This document shows positions 23,963 to 30,822 of a DNA stretch of 64,000 bases, piece by piece. The stretch covers positions 38,748 through 102,747 of the forward strand of contig JBQTIU010000012.1 in NCBI GenBank assembly GCA_052387815.1, written 5' to 3'. The DNA comes from JBQTIU01 sp052387815. GTDB taxonomy: Bacteria; Pseudomonadota; Alphaproteobacteria; CACIAM-22H2. Under the pieces are notes generated by a model, which saw only the letters and a program-made list of their open reading frames with translations, did no database searches and was not told the DNA's origin. The position numbers and the translations under genes are program-made. Positions within the stretch are counted from its first letter, which is position 1, and each line of letters opens with the position of its first letter.

Positions 23963-24568
23963 TTATGTTCGGTGGAACCGGGCGGCGAGCGTCGCATCGG
24001 CGATTTCGACGGCGAACTCGTCCGGACCGAACTCTTCGCCGATCCACTCCCTCTGGTCGGTGTGCTCCGGATGGGTGGGATCGGCCAGGACGGCAAGGAG
24101 GTGCTGGTAGCCCCAGGGACCTCCGCAATCCTCTGGCGGACAGTTGCGCTTTCCGGCGATGCAGACGGGGTAGCGGCTTGTGTCGAGCGGCGGCCGGTTT
24201 CGCTCGATCACCACCGAGTGCTCCCATTTATCGCTGAAGTCATAGGTGTAGGCGAAGCGGGTGACGCCGGATTTCAGCAAGCCGTTCAACGTCAGCCGCT
24301 CCTCGTCGGCGACGTCGTCGACGGTGTGCCGATGACCATACTGCCGGCCGTCGATGTCGAACGCATGGAGATGGCAATCTTCCCAACCCATGGACGCCTG
24401 GATCGCCTGGTGCAGATCACCCAGCGTCATTCCGCCTGGCATCAGGAGACGGCGCCAGACCGGCGGCTTCGTGCCGCGCAGAGTCACCTTCAGACCGACG
24501 ATGGTTGTGCTGACGCCGCCCCCGGATCGGGTCCGGGGCAGGCTCTTCGGGTTGGTGGTCTTGGCCAT
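23963..24568 (-). CDS. Plasmid pRiA4b ORF-3 family protein
   Basis: A 201-residue protein of the pRiA4b ORF-3 family, named after an Agrobacterium Ri plasmid gene and common on plasmids and islands. Signatures: LKVTLRGTKPPVWRRLLMPGG, the QASMGWEDCHLHAFDIDG segment, FAYTYDFSDKWEHSVVIE, and CIAGKRNCPPEDCGGPWGY near 140-160. Function is unknown. It lies with the protease gene between the two 419-bp repeats, on the same strand, 181 nt upstream of it. The ATG at 24568 has GGAGGCAAGG upstream. Confidence 0.9.
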   Translation of the reverse strand: MAKTTNPKSLPRTRSGGGVSTTIVGLKVTLRGTKPPVWRRLLMPGGMTLGDLHQAIQASMGWEDCHLHAFDIDGRQYGHRHTVDDVADEERLTLNGLLKSGVTRFAYTYDFSDKWEHSVVIERNRPPLDTSRYPVCIAGKRNCPPEDCGGPWGYQHLLAVLADPTHPEHTDQREWIGEEFGPDEFAVEIADATLAARFHRT

Positions 24569-24651
24569 GATCCTTGCCTCCTGTCGCCTCGGGCATCGAG
24601 CGCGACGCCCTCCATCATCATTTTCCGCGATGCTCCTCCCGATAGCAAGCG

Positions 24652-24870
24652 TCAGGAAGCCGGTGCCCCGCCCGTCACCTCGGACAGCATCCGCATGATG
24701 TTCGTCTCGATGCCGCGGATGTCGGTTAAAAGCGCGTTGGCGAACTCCAGGCGCCACAGCGCCGGCACCCACAGTTCCGTATCGGCGACCCGATCGAGCA
24801 GGCTTTCGGCGAAGTCGGTCTTCTCGTCTTCGAAATACCAAGGCAGAGTGACCGAGCAGTCGAGCACCAT
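24652..24870 (-). pseudogene. Truncated PIN-domain toxin, copy 2
   Basis: The first 48 codons are the same PIN N-terminus as in copy 1 (MVLDCSVTLPWYFEDE...). At 24727 the repeat ends and 24 unrelated codons (TDIRGIETNIMRMLSE...) run to a stop, so about two thirds of the PIN domain, including later metal ligands, is missing. It should have no nuclease activity. Confidence 0.8.
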
Positions 24871-25115
24871 CCGTAATTGCGCCCGGCATTGACAAGGTCT
24901 TCGACGGTCATGTCGGCAAGCCTGATGCCCTTGCGGGTCGCGCGGATTTCTTTGAGGAGGGCGCGCACGGTCGTCTTATCGCTGACGGTTCGTGCCGGGA
25001 TCAGGATCGCAACCGGCTCGCCATGCCGCGTGATGGCGATTTTCTCGCCCGTCGCCACGTGGTCAAGTAATCGAGAAAAACGGGTTTTTGCTGCAAAGCC
25101 ACCTACGGTCGCCAT
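24868..25115 (-). CDS. Phd/YefM-type antitoxin, copy 2 (stop codon lost)
   Basis: Nearly the same as copy 1 (MATVGGFAAKTRFSRLLDHVATG...). It ends in the same NAGRNYG read-through, so the stop loss came before the duplication. The whole open frame continues to 24726 and would add about 45 residues of out-of-frame toxin sequence. The operator palindrome at 25128-25143 has one mismatch (GACCGGT/ACCAGTC). Confidence 0.72.
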
Positions 25116-25127
25116 CCAGCGCCTCCG

Positions 25128-25143
25128 GACCGGTCAACCAGTC
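25128..25143. promoter_or_regulatory. Operator-like palindrome of Phd-PIN copy 2
   Basis: GACCGGT-CA-ACCAGTC, one mismatch in the 7-bp arms compared with copy 1. The TATGAT box seen upstream of copy 1 lies outside the repeat and is absent here, so this copy may lack its promoter. Confidence 0.5.
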
Positions 25144-25229
25144 TATCGAGCGTAACCCAAAAGCAGTCGGCCGGTCGCTGTTGTTCGTGCCACTCCGCGG
25201 AAGGCCCCCTTGATGACCAACCCACTCGC

Positions 25230-25829
25230 TTACCCCTTCCCAACCAGCCGCCGCGCCCGGCGCCGCAATTCCGGCACCACCTCGGCTTCGAACCACGGGT
25301 TGGCGGCGAGCCAGCCGAGGTTGCGCCACGAGGGATGGGGCAAGGGCAGGAAGTGGGGGAGATAATCCCTGAAGGCGCGCACGGTGGCGGTCAGGCTTGG
25401 GCCCCGCCGCTCGCCCAGATAGAAGGCGTGGGCGTAGCTGCCGACCACAAGCGTGAGCGCGACCTTCGACAGCAGCGGCCGGATGCGCGGATGCCAGGTG
25501 GGCGCGCAAATCTCGATCGGCGGCTTGTCGCCGCCGTGGCGATCGCGGCCGGGATAGCACAGGCCGACCGGCAGGATGGCGATGGCGGGATCGCCGTAAA
25601 ACGTGGCGCGGTCGACGCCGAGCCAGCGGCGCAGCCGATCGCCGCTCGCATCGTCGAACGGCAGCCCGCTCGCATGCACCCTGGTCCCCGGCGCCTGGCC
25701 GACGATGAGGAGCCGCGCCGCGGCCTCGACCTGGAACACCGGGCGGGGCCCGAGCGGCAACTGCCCTTCGCACAGGCGGCAGGCGCGCGCGTCGGCGAGC
25801 GTTCGGGCGAGCGCCCCCGTCCCCTTCAT
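25230..25829 (-). CDS. Uracil-DNA glycosylase family protein
   Basis: A 199-residue protein of the UDG superfamily. A possible cysteine pair near the start (CRLCEG), the water-activating motif region LLIVGQAPGTRVHASGLPFDD at about 41-61, and the closing HPSWRN motif near 168 fit this fold; VGLCYPGR lies between. This variant is often annotated 'uracil-DNA glycosylase family' without proof of glycosylase activity. Its start overlaps the sirtuin gene stop by 4 nt. Confidence 0.88.
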   Translation of the reverse strand: MKGTGALARTLADARACRLCEGQLPLGPRPVFQVEAAARLLIVGQAPGTRVHASGLPFDDASGDRLRRWLGVDRATFYGDPAIAILPVGLCYPGRDRHGGDKPPIEICAPTWHPRIRPLLSKVALTLVVGSYAHAFYLGERRGPSLTATVRAFRDYLPHFLPLPHPSWRNLGWLAANPWFEAEVVPELRRRARRLVGKG

Positions 25830-26560
25830 CGCCGCCCGCCGATCATCCGCTCGACCCATTGCGGCACGATCCGCCCCGCCTCCCCGTAGATGCGCTCGGC
25901 GAACAGCGAATGGCCGGCCGAGGGCTCGAGGTTGAGCTCGACCGTGTGCGCGCATGCCGAGCGCGCCTCGTCGACGAAGCCGGCCGCCGGATAGACGTTC
26001 CCCGAGGTGCCGATGGCGACGAACAAAGCGCAGCGCGACAGCCGGCCCGAGATCTCGTCGAGGTCGAACGGCAGCTCGCCGAACCACACCACATGCGGCC
26101 GCAAGGCGGACGCGGCGCCGCAGGCCCGGCACACGGAGGCGGTGTCGAGATCGGTGGCCTGGGGCGTCACATCGCCGCAACTCGTGCAGCGCGATTTCAG
26201 GAGCTCGCCATGGAGGTGGCGGAGGTTGCGCGTTCCCGCGCGCTCGTGCAGGTTGTCGATGTTCTGGGTCACCACCAGGACCGGGCCCGACCACTCGGCC
26301 TCGAGCCGTGAGAGCGCCGCGTGCGCCGCATTCGGCGCCACCTCGGGCCCGAGCAGCGCGCGCCGGCGCGCGTTGTAGAAGGCGTGCACGCGCGCCGGTT
26401 CGCGGGCGAAGGCCTCGGGCGTGGCCACGTCCTCGATCCGAACGCGGGCCCAGATGCCGCCGGCGTCGCGGAAGGTGTCGAGACCGGACTCCTTGGAGAT
26501 GCCGGCCCCCGTCAGTACGACGATCGCACCGCCGGGTGCGGGAATAACGGGATCGGGCAT
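25826..26560 (-). CDS. cobB: Sir2-type NAD-dependent protein deacylase
   Basis: A 244-residue class III sirtuin that removes acetyl or succinyl groups from protein lysines with NAD. GAGISKESGLDTFRD at 18-32, TQNIDNLHERAG at 99-110, the catalytic His117 in HLHGE, zinc cysteines C125, C128, C144 and C147, and GTSGNVYPAA and NLEP further on are all present. AFYNARRR (Y and R, the CobB/SIRT5 acyl-lysine pocket) suggests desuccinylase ability, as in E. coli CobB. Operon partner of the UDG gene. Confidence 0.94.
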   Translation of the reverse strand: MPDPVIPAPGGAIVVLTGAGISKESGLDTFRDAGGIWARVRIEDVATPEAFAREPARVHAFYNARRRALLGPEVAPNAAHAALSRLEAEWSGPVLVVTQNIDNLHERAGTRNLRHLHGELLKSRCTSCGDVTPQATDLDTASVCRACGAASALRPHVVWFGELPFDLDEISGRLSRCALFVAIGTSGNVYPAAGFVDEARSACAHTVELNLEPSAGHSLFAERIYGEAGRIVPQWVERMIGGRR

Positions 26561-26589
26561 CGGGCGGAGGCCGAGGGCCGCGCCTGAGC

Positions 26590-27132
26590 TCAGGCGGCGG
26601 CCAACGGGTAATCGGCCTCAGGGTGGTGGATGGCACCCGAGGCTTGGAGGAAACTCGAGTACAGCGTGAACCTGTCGACCGGGACCGGGCCGGCGCGCAG
26701 CAGCGCATGGTGGGCGAGGAAGGCGGAAATGCGCGCGCGCGGGGCATCGCGCAGCCTGGCGAGCGTGACATGGGGAAGGAAGCGCCGCCCCGCGGGCGCA
26801 AGCCCGACCCGCACCAGGGCCGATTCGACGCGGCCGCGCAGCGCCATCACCTCGGCATTCTTTTCGACCCCGACCCACAGCGTGCGGACTTGGCCGCCGC
26901 TCTCGAAATGCCCGACCCCGGCCAGCGTGAGTTCGAAGCGCCGGGTGCGGACCGCCGCCAGCGCCGCGTCGATGTCCTCCGCCTCGCCCTCGCCGACCTC
27001 GCCGATGAAGCGCAGGCTCACATGGAGATTCTGGAGCCCGACCCATTTGGCGCCCGGCACCCCGGCGCACAGCCCGGAAAGCCGCTGGCGCACGTCCTCG
27101 GGCAGTTCGAGACCCACGAACAAGCGAACCAT
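26590..27132 (-). CDS. thpR: RNA 2',3'-cyclic phosphodiesterase
   Basis: A 180-residue protein of the 2H phosphoesterase superfamily (formerly 2'-5' RNA ligase). The two catalytic HxTx-type motifs are HVSLRF near 38 and HVTLAR near 122. It hydrolyses 2',3'-cyclic phosphates at RNA ends. The ATG at 27132 gives the normal start MVRLFVGLELPE; GGGTGGCTCC precedes it. It may be in one operon with the sirtuin gene 29 nt downstream. Confidence 0.93.
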   Translation of the reverse strand: MVRLFVGLELPEDVRQRLSGLCAGVPGAKWVGLQNLHVSLRFIGEVGEGEAEDIDAALAAVRTRRFELTLAGVGHFESGGQVRTLWVGVEKNAEVMALRGRVESALVRVGLAPAGRRFLPHVTLARLRDAPRARISAFLAHHALLRAGPVPVDRFTLYSSFLQASGAIHHPEADYPLAAA

Positions 27133-27218
27133 GGAGCCACCCTTGTCGGTTCCGCTTAGCCGATTCGCGGCCGCAGGACAAGGTCGACCAGCGAGCAAAC
27201 GGCCGCGCGCTCAGAGGG

Positions 27219-28361
27219 TCAGAGGAAGAGCGCGAGCACCCCGGTATAGCCGTAAAGCCGGTTGTGCGAGATCTCGCCATTGCAGAACATGCCGACCAGC
27301 GGGAACTCCCCCAGCTCGCGAGCCAGAATGCCGAGCTCGGCCGAATCGGGGCCGAACAGGTTGGGCCCCCGCGCCACGCACGAGAAATAAAGCCCGGCCT
27401 TGGGCGCGGCCGTGGTCCGCCGCTTCAAGCCCGCCAGCATGCGCGCCAGGTCTTTTTCGGCCGCGGCGCGGTCGCGGCGGACGAACAGGATCGGGTCGCC
27501 CGGCTCGACGCGCGCACCGATCGCCAGCCAGCCACGCTCGGGATCGATGCCGATCAGGTTGCGGACCAGGTAATCGCCGATGTCCGAGCCCGGCACCGGC
27601 AGGGCGGCATGGATCAGCCCCGCCACCCGCTCGAGCCGGCGGGTCGAGGGTTCGCCGATATCCTCCTTGAGCACGTCGAGCGCTGGTCGTCCGTCGATCT
27701 CGAACAGCACGTTGGCTTCAGCGGCGGTGATCTTGCGCAGCGGGCCGATCGGCGAGCAGCCCTGGGAGAGGCCGGTCGCCACCGCCACCTCGGGCGCGAA
27801 CAGCACGCCCGAGACCCCGCCGCGCACTGCCACCCCGGCGACCTGGTCGAGGGCGCCGCGCGAGGACGCCAGCCCGCCAACCAGGAACCCCGACGTCGCC
27901 TGCGCCAGGTCTTCGAGCAGACGGGCGAGGAGCGGGTTGCGTGGGTCGGCATGCACCACCCCGAGCCGCGGGCCGTCAAGGGAATCGCCGCCCTTCGCCC
28001 ACTCCCGCGTCGCGCCCAGTTCCTCGACGCCGCGCGTCAGGTTGGGTATGAGCCGGTAGGAGTCGGCGGGCAAGGCCACGGTCATGATCGCGAGCGCCGG
28101 TTCGTCGAAATATTCGCGCCCGCCCGCGGCGATGCCAATGCCGACGCTGCCGACCCAATCGTCGATGTCGAGCCGGTCGCGCAACAGCGCGACGATGGCG
28201 TCGAGGTCGGCGGCAAACGCGTCGGTGGCGTAAACGAACCCGAGGGTGGCGCGCCGAGCGGCGGGGTCGAGCCGGTCAACGCACTCGCTCACCGCCTGGC
28301 GCCATCCGGTGCCGGGGGGAAAGGCGGCATGGAAGGAAGTGAATTCCGGCTCGGCGGTCAT
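27219..28361 (-). CDS. FIST domain protein
   Basis: A 380-residue protein with FIST N (about 40-230) and FIST C (about 240-360) domains, predicted ligand-binding sensor modules. Recognisable parts: GSVGIGIAAGGREYFD, FLVGGLASSRGA, GVLFAPEVAVATGLSQGCSPIG and, at the end, GLYFSCVARGPNLFG and LVGMFCNGEISHNRLYGYTGVLALF. No signaling output domain is fused. AAGGAAG lies ahead of the ATG at 28361. The 600 nt beyond are non-coding, so it probably has its own promoter. Confidence 0.9.
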   Translation of the reverse strand: MTAEPEFTSFHAAFPPGTGWRQAVSECVDRLDPAARRATLGFVYATDAFAADLDAIVALLRDRLDIDDWVGSVGIGIAAGGREYFDEPALAIMTVALPADSYRLIPNLTRGVEELGATREWAKGGDSLDGPRLGVVHADPRNPLLARLLEDLAQATSGFLVGGLASSRGALDQVAGVAVRGGVSGVLFAPEVAVATGLSQGCSPIGPLRKITAAEANVLFEIDGRPALDVLKEDIGEPSTRRLERVAGLIHAALPVPGSDIGDYLVRNLIGIDPERGWLAIGARVEPGDPILFVRRDRAAAEKDLARMLAGLKRRTTAAPKAGLYFSCVARGPNLFGPDSAELGILARELGEFPLVGMFCNGEISHNRLYGYTGVLALFL

Positions 28362-28540
28362 GGCCGCTTCCTTGGGCGGGCTTTCCGCCGCCTTCACTCT
28401 AGCGCAAATCGGCTGGGGCGCCCATCGCCGCAAGGGCGCGCCATGGAAGAAGACGCCAGGCATCGCGGCCTTCGCCCCCTGGAACAAAGAGCGAATCTGC
28501 CGGACAACTCATGTGCTACCAACAATTTTGGAATTGGTCC

Positions 28541-28569
28541 TTGGAATTTCCCGCCATCGCGCCTATATT
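28541..28569 (+). promoter_or_regulatory. Sigma-70-type promoter for the RRM gene leader
   Basis: TTGGAA (28541-28546), 17-nt spacer, TATATT (28564-28569). Start expected near 28576, which would give a leader of about 390 nt before the RRM gene. Confidence 0.6.
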
Positions 28570-28575
28570 TGTCGC

Positions 28576-28963
28576 GCCTAAAGAAACGGGCGAAGCCGCG
28601 GCAGGATCTGCGGGATCGGTAGCCTTGCTAAGAGGACCGAGCCCAAAGCGTGATTGCGTCGGCGACCCGATGGTTGGTCCGGCGTTCGCGCCTTCCAATC
28701 CTGATCAGGCCGGTAATCGCCAGCCCTACCGTCGTTGGGCTGGCTGTCCTGCGTAAGACCTTGAAAATCAGGGCTCCGCGCGCGTTTCGGATTCGATGGC
28801 CGGTGATCTCGGTTGATGTGCGAGCGGGTGTTCTGGCCGTTGCCGCCAGTGGTGGCAGCGGGCAGTTCCGTTCGTCTTCGAGGGGCTCTCCTTCCGCCGC
28901 CATCCGATGGACGATGTTAGACGATCGCCTGCCCAGGCGATCTTTCTTGGAAAGGAAAAGTTG
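28576..28963 (+). ncRNA. Long structured 5' leader of the RRM gene, or separate small RNA
   Basis: About 390 nt without a plausible gene lie between a strong promoter and the RRM start. It ends in the hairpin at 28923-28942 followed by a U-rich run. It could be a regulatory leader (self-binding, attenuation) or a small RNA ending at the hairpin. Transcription is inferred from the promoter only. Confidence 0.4.
28923..28948 (+). terminator. Terminator-like hairpin directly before the RRM gene
   Basis: GATCGCCT (28923-28930), loop GCCC, AGGCGATC (28935-28942), then TTTCTT. The stem is perfect. It ends 9 nt before the AAAGGAAAAG ribosome site of the RRM gene, which suggests attenuation or the end of an upstream small RNA. 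Confidence 0.55.
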
Positions 28964-29335
28964 ATGGCTAATAAGAAGCTCTATGTCGGCAACCTGCCGT
29001 TCACGTTGACCTCGGCGGATCTCGAGGCCCTGTTCGCGCCCTACGGGACAGTCACTTCGGCGCAAGTGGTCCTCGACCGCGCGACCAACCAGTCGCGCGG
29101 CTTCGGCTTCGTCGAGCTCGAATCGGCCGAGGCAGCCGACAAGGCGGTCAACGAGGTCAACGGCAAGGCGGTCTCGGGCCGCACGCTGACCGTCAACGAG
29201 GCCCGCGAGCGGCCGATGGGTATGGGACGTGGCCCGGGCGGCGGCGGCGGCGGCGGGGGCGGTGGCTACGGCCGCGGCCCGCGCGGCCCCGGCGGGCCGG
29301 GCGGCGGCTACAGCAGCCGCGGCCCGCGCTACTAA
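28964..29335 (+). CDS. RRM-type RNA-binding protein with glycine-rich tail
   Basis: A 123-residue protein. One RNA recognition motif spans residues 4-82, with RNP2 (KLYVGNLPF) and RNP1 (RGFGFVEL); the tail (85-123) is an RG/GGY-rich low-complexity stretch that ends YSSRGPRY, as in bacterial Rbp proteins and plant GR-RBPs. Such proteins act in cold or stress adaptation as RNA chaperones. AAAGGAAAAG 4 nt upstream sets the ATG at 28964. A 390-nt leader with a hairpin suggests post-transcriptional control. Confidence 0.93.
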   Translation: MANKKLYVGNLPFTLTSADLEALFAPYGTVTSAQVVLDRATNQSRGFGFVELESAEAADKAVNEVNGKAVSGRTLTVNEARERPMGMGRGPGGGGGGGGGGYGRGPRGPGGPGGGYSSRGPRY

Positions 29336-29367
29336 CCCGCCACGAACGACACGCCAAGCCGAGGCGG

Positions 29368-29407
29368 GGCGGCGGTGCGGGGCAACCCGGACCGCCGCCT
29401 CTGTCTT
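29368..29407. terminator. Hairpin terminator between convergent RRM and esterase genes
   Basis: GGCGGCGGT (29368-29376) pairs with ACCGCCGCC (29391-29399); inside, CGGG and CCCG close a GCAA tetraloop. TCTGTCTT follows. It is well placed to stop the RRM transcript. Confidence 0.55.
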
Positions 29408-29417
29408 GAGGGCCCCT

Positions 29418-30083
29418 CTAAAACCCACGGACCAGGCGCTTGACGTGGGGCGCGATGCGCTCGACGATCACCTCGACGCCAGCCGCATTGGGGTGGAGGC
29501 GATCGGCCTGGTTCAGGCGCGGGTCGGCGGCGACGCCATCGAGGAAGAAGGGATAGAACGCCACGCCGTGCTTTGCCGCCAGGGCTGGAAAGACGGCGTT
29601 GAATTCCGCCCCATAGTCGCGCCCGAGATTGGGCGGCGCGTACATGCCGGCCAACAGAACCTTGATGCCGCGCCCTTTCATGCGGGCGATGATGCGGTCG
29701 AGATTATCGAACACGAGGCGGGGATCGAGGCCGCGCAGGCCATCGTTGGCGCCGAGCTCGACGATCGCGAACTGCGGGTTTTGCGCGGCAAGCAGCCAGT
29801 CGAGCCGGGCCAGCCCGCCCGCCGTGGTATCCCCCGACACCCCGGCGTTCACGGCCTCGAGCGCCAGTCCCTCTTTGGCGAGCGCCGCCTCGAGGCGGGC
29901 CGGAAAGGCCTGGCTCGCCGCCAGGCCGTAGCCGGCGACCAGGCTGTCGCCGAGCACGAGCAGCTTGGCGCGCGGGTCGGCCGCGGCCGCGCCCAGCGAA
30001 AACCATAGCGCCGCGGCGAGACCCAATTTGACAAGCCCCGCGCCCCTGCCGTATCCCCGAACGGCCCACCCGACCCAATTCAT
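29418..30083 (-). CDS. GDSL-type arylesterase/lysophospholipase (TesA-like)
   Basis: A 221-residue SGNH hydrolase. A signal peptide covers about residues 1-35 (hydrophobic core, then GAAAADPRAK). Block I LVLGDSLVAGYGL has the nucleophile Ser; block III GANDGLRGLD has the oxyanion Asn; the catalytic Asp/His pair is in DRLHPNAAGVEV near the end. It should be a periplasmic esterase/thioesterase. It is divergent from the ybbA/ybbP pair, the same arrangement as tesA-ybbA-ybbP in E. coli, and the two start codons overlap within CATG. Confidence 0.92.
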   Translation of the reverse strand: MNWVGWAVRGYGRGAGLVKLGLAAALWFSLGAAAADPRAKLLVLGDSLVAGYGLAASQAFPARLEAALAKEGLALEAVNAGVSGDTTAGGLARLDWLLAAQNPQFAIVELGANDGLRGLDPRLVFDNLDRIIARMKGRGIKVLLAGMYAPPNLGRDYGAEFNAVFPALAAKHGVAFYPFFLDGVAADPRLNQADRLHPNAAGVEVIVERIAPHVKRLVRGF

Positions 30084-30822
30084 GACCGCTATCCCACCCT
30101 CCGCGGAGCCGATCGTCGAGCTTGCCGACTTGCATCTCACCCTGGCAAGCGCGGCGGGCGAGGTCAATATCCTGCGCGGCCTCGATCTCGGCATCGCGCG
30201 CGCCGAGACGGTGGCGGTGGTCGGCCCCTCGGGGTCGGGCAAGTCGACCATGATGATGGTGATCGCCGGGCTCGAGCGGCCGACGGCGGGCCGGGTGCGC
30301 GTCGCCGGCATCGACCTCGCGGGGCTCGACGAGGACGGGCTGGCGCTGTTCCGGCGCGACCATATCGGCATCGTCTTCCAGTCCTTCCACCTCATCCCGG
30401 CCATGACCGCGCTCGAGAACGTCGCCGTGCCGCTGGAATTCGCCGGCCGCAAGGACGCCTTCGAGCGCGCCCGCGCCGGCCTGGAGGCGGTCGGCCTCGG
30501 ACATCGGACCGGTCATTATCCGGGCCAGATGTCGGGCGGCGAGCAGCAGCGCGTGGCGCTCGCCCGCGCCTACGCCGCCGAGCCCGCCTTGCTGCTCGCC
30601 GACGAGCCCACCGGCAATCTCGACGCCGCCACCGGGCACGCGATCATCGATCTATTGCTCGATCTGCGCACGCGCCGCGATTCGACGCTCGTCCTCATCA
30701 CCCACGACCCGGAGCTCGCCTCGCGTTGCTCTCGCATCGTGCGGCTCTCCGACGGCCGCATCGTCGCCGGCGGGCTCGACCGCGCCGCGGCGGCCCCGTC
30801 CGCGGGTCGGGCGGCGCGATGA
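30082..30822 (+). CDS. ABC transporter ATP-binding protein (YbbA/LolD-like)
   Basis: A 246-residue ATPase of the MacB/LolD/YbbA group. Walker A GPSGSGKST near 48-56, Q-loop FQSFHLIP, the ABC signature MSGGEQQRVALARA near 150, Walker B ALLLADEPT and the H-loop THDPE are all present. It pairs with the FtsX-like permease gene that overlaps its stop by 4 nt. With a TesA-like esterase divergent, it likely moves a lipid-like or toxic compound, but the E. coli substrate is also unknown. Confidence 0.93.
   Translation: MTAIPPSAEPIVELADLHLTLASAAGEVNILRGLDLGIARAETVAVVGPSGSGKSTMMMVIAGLERPTAGRVRVAGIDLAGLDEDGLALFRRDHIGIVFQSFHLIPAMTALENVAVPLEFAGRKDAFERARAGLEAVGLGHRTGHYPGQMSGGEQQRVALARAYAAEPALLLADEPTGNLDAATGHAIIDLLLDLRTRRDSTLVLITHDPELASRCSRIVRLSDGRIVAGGLDRAAAAPSAGRAAR

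Larger units (their letters stand above)
24727..25145. repeat. 419-bp direct repeat, copy 2
   Basis: Offset by 3165 nt from copy 1 with no gaps. Homologous recombination between the copies would excise the protease and pRiA4b ORF-3 genes as a 3.2-kb circle. Confidence 0.9.

Noticed and set aside
29221..29332. GGC/GGN run in the RRM gene as a possible repeat element
   Set aside because: It encodes the glycine-rich tail that belongs to this protein family.
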